From Acidaminobacter hydrogenoformans DSM 2784 (GTDB taxonomy: Bacteria; Bacillota; Clostridia; Peptostreptococcales; Acidaminobacteraceae), in NCBI RefSeq assembly GCF_900103005.1, contig NZ_FMWL01000002.1, positions 186,001 to 250,000 on the forward strand: a stretch of 64,000 nt of DNA, written 5' to 3'. The position numbers were made by a program, and so were the translations under genes. Of the stretch, positions 60,434 to 64,000 are shown piece by piece (position 1 is the stretch's first letter; the number at the start of each line of letters is the position of its first letter). Under the pieces are notes generated by a model. That model worked only from the letters and a program-made list of their open reading frames with translations, was not told the origin of the DNA and ran no database searches.

Positions 60434-61561
60434 TTAAAAGAGTTCCACTATGACGGCATTGGCAAAGTCCATACCTTCCTCTGTCAGCTTGAGGTGATTT
60501 TCCTCAATCACGATCCAGCCTTGCCGGATCAGCTTATTAACCGCGCCTGTCTTTTCTTCCAGCAGTACTTTTCCATAGCGGCTCTCGTAAATGCTTAGGG
60601 GAATCCCGTCGGAGAGCCTTAACCGCAGCATCAGCCATTCTTTTTCATCCTCCTGAGCGGTTATGGTTTCCCTGGAGATCACAGGCAGCTGCTTTTCATT
60701 GAGCCGCGAGAAATAGGCATCAAGATCAGAGGTGTTTTCATAGCGCTCGCCATTCAGGTAGCCATGGGCAGAGAGGCCAAGGGCTGCATAAGAACCGCAG
60801 TTCCAGTAATTGAGATTGTGACGGCAGGCTTTTCCCGGTTTCGCGTAGTTTGAGATTTCGTAGTGTTCATAACCCTGCGCGCCCAAAACCGCCCGTATGC
60901 GGTGGTCCATTTCGCGCTCAAGCGCTTCGTCCGGAAGGTTAAGCTGGCCCCGGCGTTCCATGAGGTCAAAGGGTGTGCCTTCTTCTATCTTGAGACCATA
61001 GGCTGATACATGCTCCGGTTTAAAATGGTTGACCCAGGACAGGACGTCCTCTATGGCTGAAAGGGTCTGTCCCGGGAGGCCTGTCATTAAATCCAGGTTG
61101 AGGTTGTCAAAACCCGCGCGCCTAAGCGCCTCAAAGGCCTTTTCAACATGTTCAGGCCCGTGAATGCGGCCTATTGTTTTCAGGAGTCCGGCGTCCATGC
61201 TCTGAACGCCCATACTGAACCGGTTGACCCCAATGGTTTTCAGGGTCTGAGCCAGGTACGGCGACACAGACTCGGGATTGCCTTCAACGCTCCATTCTGT
61301 CAGCGCTGAGAGGTCAAAGGTCTGGTTGAACAATTTGGCGAGCCTGTACCATGCCTTTTCTTCGAGGAGTGTTGGCGTTCCACCTCCAATAAAGAGGGTC
61401 TCAGGCTTCAGCTTCCCATAGTGCTGCATCAGCAGCGTCGCTTCGATCTCCAGAGCGTCCAGATAATCCTCTGCCCGGCTCAAATCCGGCATGGAGCAAA
61501 AATCACAGTAGTAGCATTTGCTCTTGCAGAACGGGATGTGTACGTATAATCCAAGACCCAT
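60434..61561 (-). CDS. hemW: Radical SAM protein, HemW (coproporphyrinogen III oxidase-like)
   Basis: This 375-aa protein has the radical SAM motif YVHIPFCKSKCYYCDFCS (CxxxCxxC), followed by TLFIGGGTPTLLEEKAW, VEGNPESVSPYLAQTLKTIGVNRFSMGVQSMDAGLLKTIGRIH and NLNLDLMTGLPGQTLS. The C-terminal HemN-like domain is present (KEWLMLRLRLSDGIPL). HemW proteins are haem chaperones rather than true oxidases. GGAGG precedes the ATG. It follows lepA, the usual Firmicute order, but is separated from it by a large hairpin repeat. Confidence 0.93.
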   Translation of the reverse strand: MGLGLYVHIPFCKSKCYYCDFCSMPDLSRAEDYLDALEIEATLLMQHYGKLKPETLFIGGGTPTLLEEKAWYRLAKLFNQTFDLSALTEWSVEGNPESVSPYLAQTLKTIGVNRFSMGVQSMDAGLLKTIGRIHGPEHVEKAFEALRRAGFDNLNLDLMTGLPGQTLSAIEDVLSWVNHFKPEHVSAYGLKIEEGTPFDLMERRGQLNLPDEALEREMDHRIRAVLGAQGYEHYEISNYAKPGKACRHNLNYWNCGSYAALGLSAHGYLNGERYENTSDLDAYFSRLNEKQLPVISRETITAQEDEKEWLMLRLRLSDGIPLSIYESRYGKVLLEEKTGAVNKLIRQGWIVIEENHLKLTEEGMDFANAVIVELF

Positions 61562-61578
61562 TACTTTTCCTCCATTTT

Positions 61579-61641
61579 TTTGGTTGGGCCCAGTCCCCTA
61601 CCAAAGCTCTGCTGTTTGGTGGGGGACTGGGCCCAACCAAA
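61579..61641. repeat. 27-bp near-perfect inverted repeat, REP/MITE-like hairpin
   Basis: The arms 61579-61605 and 61615-61641 are inverse complements at 26 of 27 positions, with a 9-nt loop. The stem is GC rich with GGGCCC in the middle. No T-tract follows on the minus strand (it continues as AAAAAAATGGAGG), so it is not a normal terminator. A further C-rich stretch with repeated CTGTCCC units runs to about 61680. It lies immediately before the hemW ribosome site. Confidence 0.8.
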
Positions 61642-61694
61642 CAGTCTGTCCCGCGTGGTCTGTCCCTGTCCCCCACCACCAACCACCACAAAAA

Positions 61695-61745
61695 AGCAGC
61701 TTCGCCCCGTTACAATAAGGAGCGAAGCCGCTGCTTGCGAAATTT
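61695..61745 (-). terminator. Terminator after lepA
   Basis: On the minus strand AGCAGCGGCTTCGC and GCGAAGCTGCT pair with a small bulge, followed by six T. It lies 35 bp after the lepA stop. Confidence 0.8.
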
Positions 61746-61779
61746 TTGAGCGTCCCCGTTCACAGGCTTACGGAACGGA

Positions 61780-63600
61780 TTACTTGTTGTCGTCGTACTT
61801 GAGCACCTCGAGGAACGCCTGCTGCGGCACTTCAACCGAACCGAGCTGTCGCATTTTCTTCTTGCCCTCTTTTTGCTTTTCAAGCAGCTTTTTCTTACGG
61901 GAGATGTCGCCGCCATAGCACTTGGCAAGCACGTCTTTGCGAAGGGCGCTGATGGTCTCCCTGGCAATGATATTGCCGCCAATAGAGGCTTGAATAGGCA
62001 CCGCGAACTGGTGACGCGGGATGACTTCCTTCAGCTTTTCACAGATTACCCTGCCCCTTGATACGGCCTTCGTCGAGTGAACGATCATTGAAAACGCGTC
62101 AATAAGGTCCTTGTTCAGCAGCACGTCGAGCTTGACAAGATCTGATTCACGGTACTCCTTAAATTCATAGTCCAGAGAACCGTAGCCGCGGGTTTTCGAC
62201 TTGAGCGCGTCAAAGAAATCATAGATGACTTCATTCAATGGAAGCTCATAATGGAGCCTGACACGCTTTGCATCCAGATAGTCCATGGAGAGCATGACCC
62301 CTCTTCGGTTCTGACAGAGCTCCATGATATTTCCAACATAATCCGTAGGGCAGAAAATATGGGCATCCACTATAGGCTCTTCCATGGTCAGGATAGACTG
62401 GCGCTCAGGGAGATTTGTAGGGTTCTGAACCATAATGACTTCGCCGTCCGTTTTCGTCACCCTGTAGATAACACTTGGGGACGTGGCGATCAAATCGAGA
62501 TCAAACTCGCGCTCGAGTCTCTGCTGGATAATCTCGAGGTGCAGCAAGCCCAAAAATCCGCAGCGGAAGCCAAAGCCCAGCGCAACGGAGGTTTCAGGCT
62601 CAAAGGTCAGCGCCGCGTCATTCAGCTGAAGCTTTTCAAGGGCATCCCTGATGACGTCATAGCTTTCCCCTTCCGCCGGATAGATCCCGCAATAAACCAT
62701 AGGCTGCGCCTTTTTGTAGCCCGGAAGTGGCTCAGCCGCCGGCCGGTCCGCGTCTGTTATAGTGTCGCCGACTCTGCAGTCTTTAACGTTTTTGATGCTG
62801 GCGGTAATATAACCGACATCTCCAGCCTTAAGAACCTCTACAGGCGTTGCCGATGGTATAAAGATCCCCACCTCGGCGACTTCGAAAACTTTCTTCGCGG
62901 CCATCATCATGATCTTGGTACCTTTCCTGACCTGGCCCTCTTTTATTCGGACCATAGCGACAGCGCCGCGATAGGAATCATAATAAGAGTCAAAGATCAG
63001 CGCTTTAAGAGGCCCATTTTCATCTCCGCTCGGCGCCGGCACTTTCTTCACTACGGCTTCCAGCACGTCTTCGATATTCAGGCCATCCTTGGCTGAGATC
63101 AAAGGCGCGTCTTCCGCGAGGATGCCTATGACTTCCTCAATTTCATGCTTGATCTCATCCGGCCTTGCGCTTGGCAGATCAATTTTATTGAGTACCGGAA
63201 CGATTTCAAGGCCCTGGACATCCGCCAAGTGAACGTTGGCCAAGGTCTGGGCCTCGACGCCCTGTGACGCGTCCACCACCAGCACAGCGCCCTCACAGGC
63301 TGCCAGGCTTCTGGAAACCTCATAAGTAAAGTCCACGTGACCCGGGGTATCTATCAGGTTGAGGATGTATTCATCCCCATCTTTGGCTTTATAGACGAGG
63401 CGCGTGGTCTGAAGCTTGATGGTGATGCCCCGCTCCCGCTCAAGGTCCATGGTATCCAGGATTTGTTCCTTCATTTCACGCTGCGTCAAAAGTCCGGTGG
63501 ACTGGATCAAGCGATCCGCCAAAGTCGACTTTCCATGGTCAATATGCGCGATGATGCTGAAGTTCCTTATTTTATCCTGTCGATTCAACGGTTTCGACAT
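61780..63600 (-). CDS. lepA: Elongation factor 4 (LepA)
   Basis: This 606-aa translational GTPase has G1 [15 protein letters not shown]2 and switch [16 protein letters not shown]3 [15 protein letters not shown]4 [11 protein letters not shown], then beta-barrel domains and the LepA-specific C-terminal domain ([52 protein letters not shown]). It acts on stalled or assembling ribosomes. The ATG at 63600 follows GGGAGG; the frame extends seven codons further up without a ribosome site. Confidence 0.96.
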   Translation of the reverse strand: MSKPLNRQDKIRNFSIIAHIDHGKSTLADRLIQSTGLLTQREMKEQILDTMDLERERGITIKLQTTRLVYKAKDGDEYILNLIDTPGHVDFTYEVSRSLAACEGAVLVVDASQGVEAQTLANVHLADVQGLEIVPVLNKIDLPSARPDEIKHEIEEVIGILAEDAPLISAKDGLNIEDVLEAVVKKVPAPSGDENGPLKALIFDSYYDSYRGAVAMVRIKEGQVRKGTKIMMMAAKKVFEVAEVGIFIPSATPVEVLKAGDVGYITASIKNVKDCRVGDTITDADRPAAEPLPGYKKAQPMVYCGIYPAEGESYDVIRDALEKLQLNDAALTFEPETSVALGFGFRCGFLGLLHLEIIQQRLEREFDLDLIATSPSVIYRVTKTDGEVIMVQNPTNLPERQSILTMEEPIVDAHIFCPTDYVGNIMELCQNRRGVMLSMDYLDAKRVRLHYELPLNEVIYDFFDALKSKTRGYGSLDYEFKEYRESDLVKLDVLLNKDLIDAFSMIVHSTKAVSRGRVICEKLKEVIPRHQFAVPIQASIGGNIIARETISALRKDVLAKCYGGDISRKKKLLEKQKEGKKKMRQLGSVEVPQQAFLEVLKYDDNK

Positions 63601-63659
63601 TAAAGTATTCCTCCCAATCATTGCAGTTCAGAGTAATTTTCTACTCTAAAATCTTAACA

Positions 63660-63688
63660 ATTATAACACAGCCGCAAAACCTTAACAA
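63660..63688 (-). promoter_or_regulatory. lepA promoter
   Basis: On the minus strand TTGTTA (63683-63688) and TATAAT (63660-63665) are spaced by 17 bp, 60 bp before the lepA start. Confidence 0.75.
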
Positions 63689-63729
63689 CGTTTATGTAGA
63701 AGGTTCAATTAATTACCTTCTAATTATCG

Positions 63730-63758
63730 TTGCATTTTGTATTTCGTCGTGATAGAAT
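63730..63758 (+). promoter_or_regulatory. rpsT promoter
   Basis: TTGCAT (63730-63735) and TAGAAT (63753-63758) are spaced by 17 bp, about 37 bp before the rpsT start and divergent from the lepA promoter. Confidence 0.7.
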
Positions 63759-63794
63759 ACTTTTGTTGAAGATCTAAGTGGGAGGTGAAAGTAA

Positions 63795-64000
63795 ATGGCA
63801 AATATCAAATCTGCCGAGAAAAGAATTTCAGTCATCAAAAAGAAGACGCTTTTAAACAAGTCTCGCAAATCTGCTCTCAAAACTGCAGAAAAGCGTTTCC
63901 TCGAGGCAATCGCAGCTGGTAACAAAGCGCTCGCTCAGGAAAAATTGACTTTCGTTGAGAAAAAGCTTTCGCAGGCAGCCGGCAAAGGTACTATTCATAA
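63795..64000 (+). CDS. rpsT: Ribosomal protein S20 (3' end cut by window)
   Basis: The first 68 codons are present: MANIKSAEKRISVIKKKTL, then LLNKSRKSALKTAEKRFLEAI, ending KLSQAAGKGTIH at the window edge. This is the helical, lysine-rich small-subunit protein S20 and lacks only its last 15-20 residues. GGAGGTGA lies 7 nt before the ATG. It is divergent from lepA, the standard arrangement. Confidence 0.95.
   Translation, partial: MANIKSAEKRISVIKKKTLLNKSRKSALKTAEKRFLEAIAAGNKALAQEKLTFVEKKLSQAAGKGTIH

Noticed and set aside
61579..61641. Large hairpin read as the lepA terminator
   Set aside because: On the minus strand it is followed by A residues, not T, and a proper terminator with six T already lies at 61695-61745.
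1..64000. CRISPR arrays, prophage, insertion sequences, integrase or toxin-antitoxin genes
   Set aside because: No regularly spaced repeats, transposase, integrase or phage genes were seen. Apart from the 61.6 kb hairpin the window looks like stable chromosome.

Overview
The window reads as a stretch of chromosome from an anaerobic Clostridia-type bacterium of moderate GC content, possibly an amino-acid or formate-metabolising member of the Peptostreptococcales or Eubacteriales. The exact lineage is inference. The evidence is the Firmicute gene order (hrcA-grpE-dnaK-dnaJ-prmA-rsmE-mtaB-hinT, dnaG-rpoD-trmK-nif3, ccpN-ppsR-ppdK), T-box leaders, CIRCE, many TTG and GTG starts with strong Shine-Dalgarno sites, and a selenocysteine formate dehydrogenase. 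Most genes lie on the minus strand. Plus-strand islands are 13.9-17.5 kb, 23.6-31.0 kb and the last 0.2 kb.

Layout. 0-6 kb: a partial flavin reductase, hpt, and a TetR-controlled RND efflux operon. 6.2-11.2 kb: a compact Tad-type pilus or secretion operon (TadZ-like, TadA, TadB, TadC, Flp1-like pilin, DUF6382/FHA protein). 11.4-13.7 kb: a small membrane protein, a small protein whose reading frame passes through a UGA (a predicted selenoprotein), and a carboxyltransferase. 13.9-17.5 kb: an Lrp regulator, a solute-binding protein and an orphan sensor kinase. 17.5-19.4 kb: cysE and cysK behind a cysteine T-box. 19.4-23.4 kb: nucleoside hydrolase, MscL, a lipid kinase and a cation/proton antiporter behind a fluoride riboswitch.

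23.6-31.0 kb: a formate dehydrogenase locus made of NuoE-like, ferredoxin-like and NuoF-like subunits, a selenocysteine catalytic subunit encoded through UGA, a MobA-FdhD fusion and a flavodoxin. Convergent to it lies RNase P RNA. 31.5-43.8 kb: nif3-like, trmK, rpoD, dnaG, dgt, pyruvate phosphate dikinase with its regulatory kinase/phosphatase and a CcpN-type repressor, and glyS behind a glycine T-box. 43.8-55.2 kb: a housekeeping run (DUF4342, recO, mgtE, era, cdd, DUF3048, ybeY, phoH, yqeY, rpsU, hinT, mtaB, rsmE, prmA). 55.4-60.3 kb: the HrcA/CIRCE heat-shock operon. 60.4-64.0 kb: hemW-like, lepA and the start of rpsT.

The most notable content is the selenium biology. Two genes are each interrupted by one in-frame UGA, and each UGA is followed by a hairpin with a GGUC-type loop. 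Neither is intact unless UGA is read as selenocysteine. Also notable are the fluoride riboswitch on an antiporter gene, the FdhD domain that lacks its usual cysteine motif, and a 27-bp near-perfect hairpin of unknown origin before hemW.
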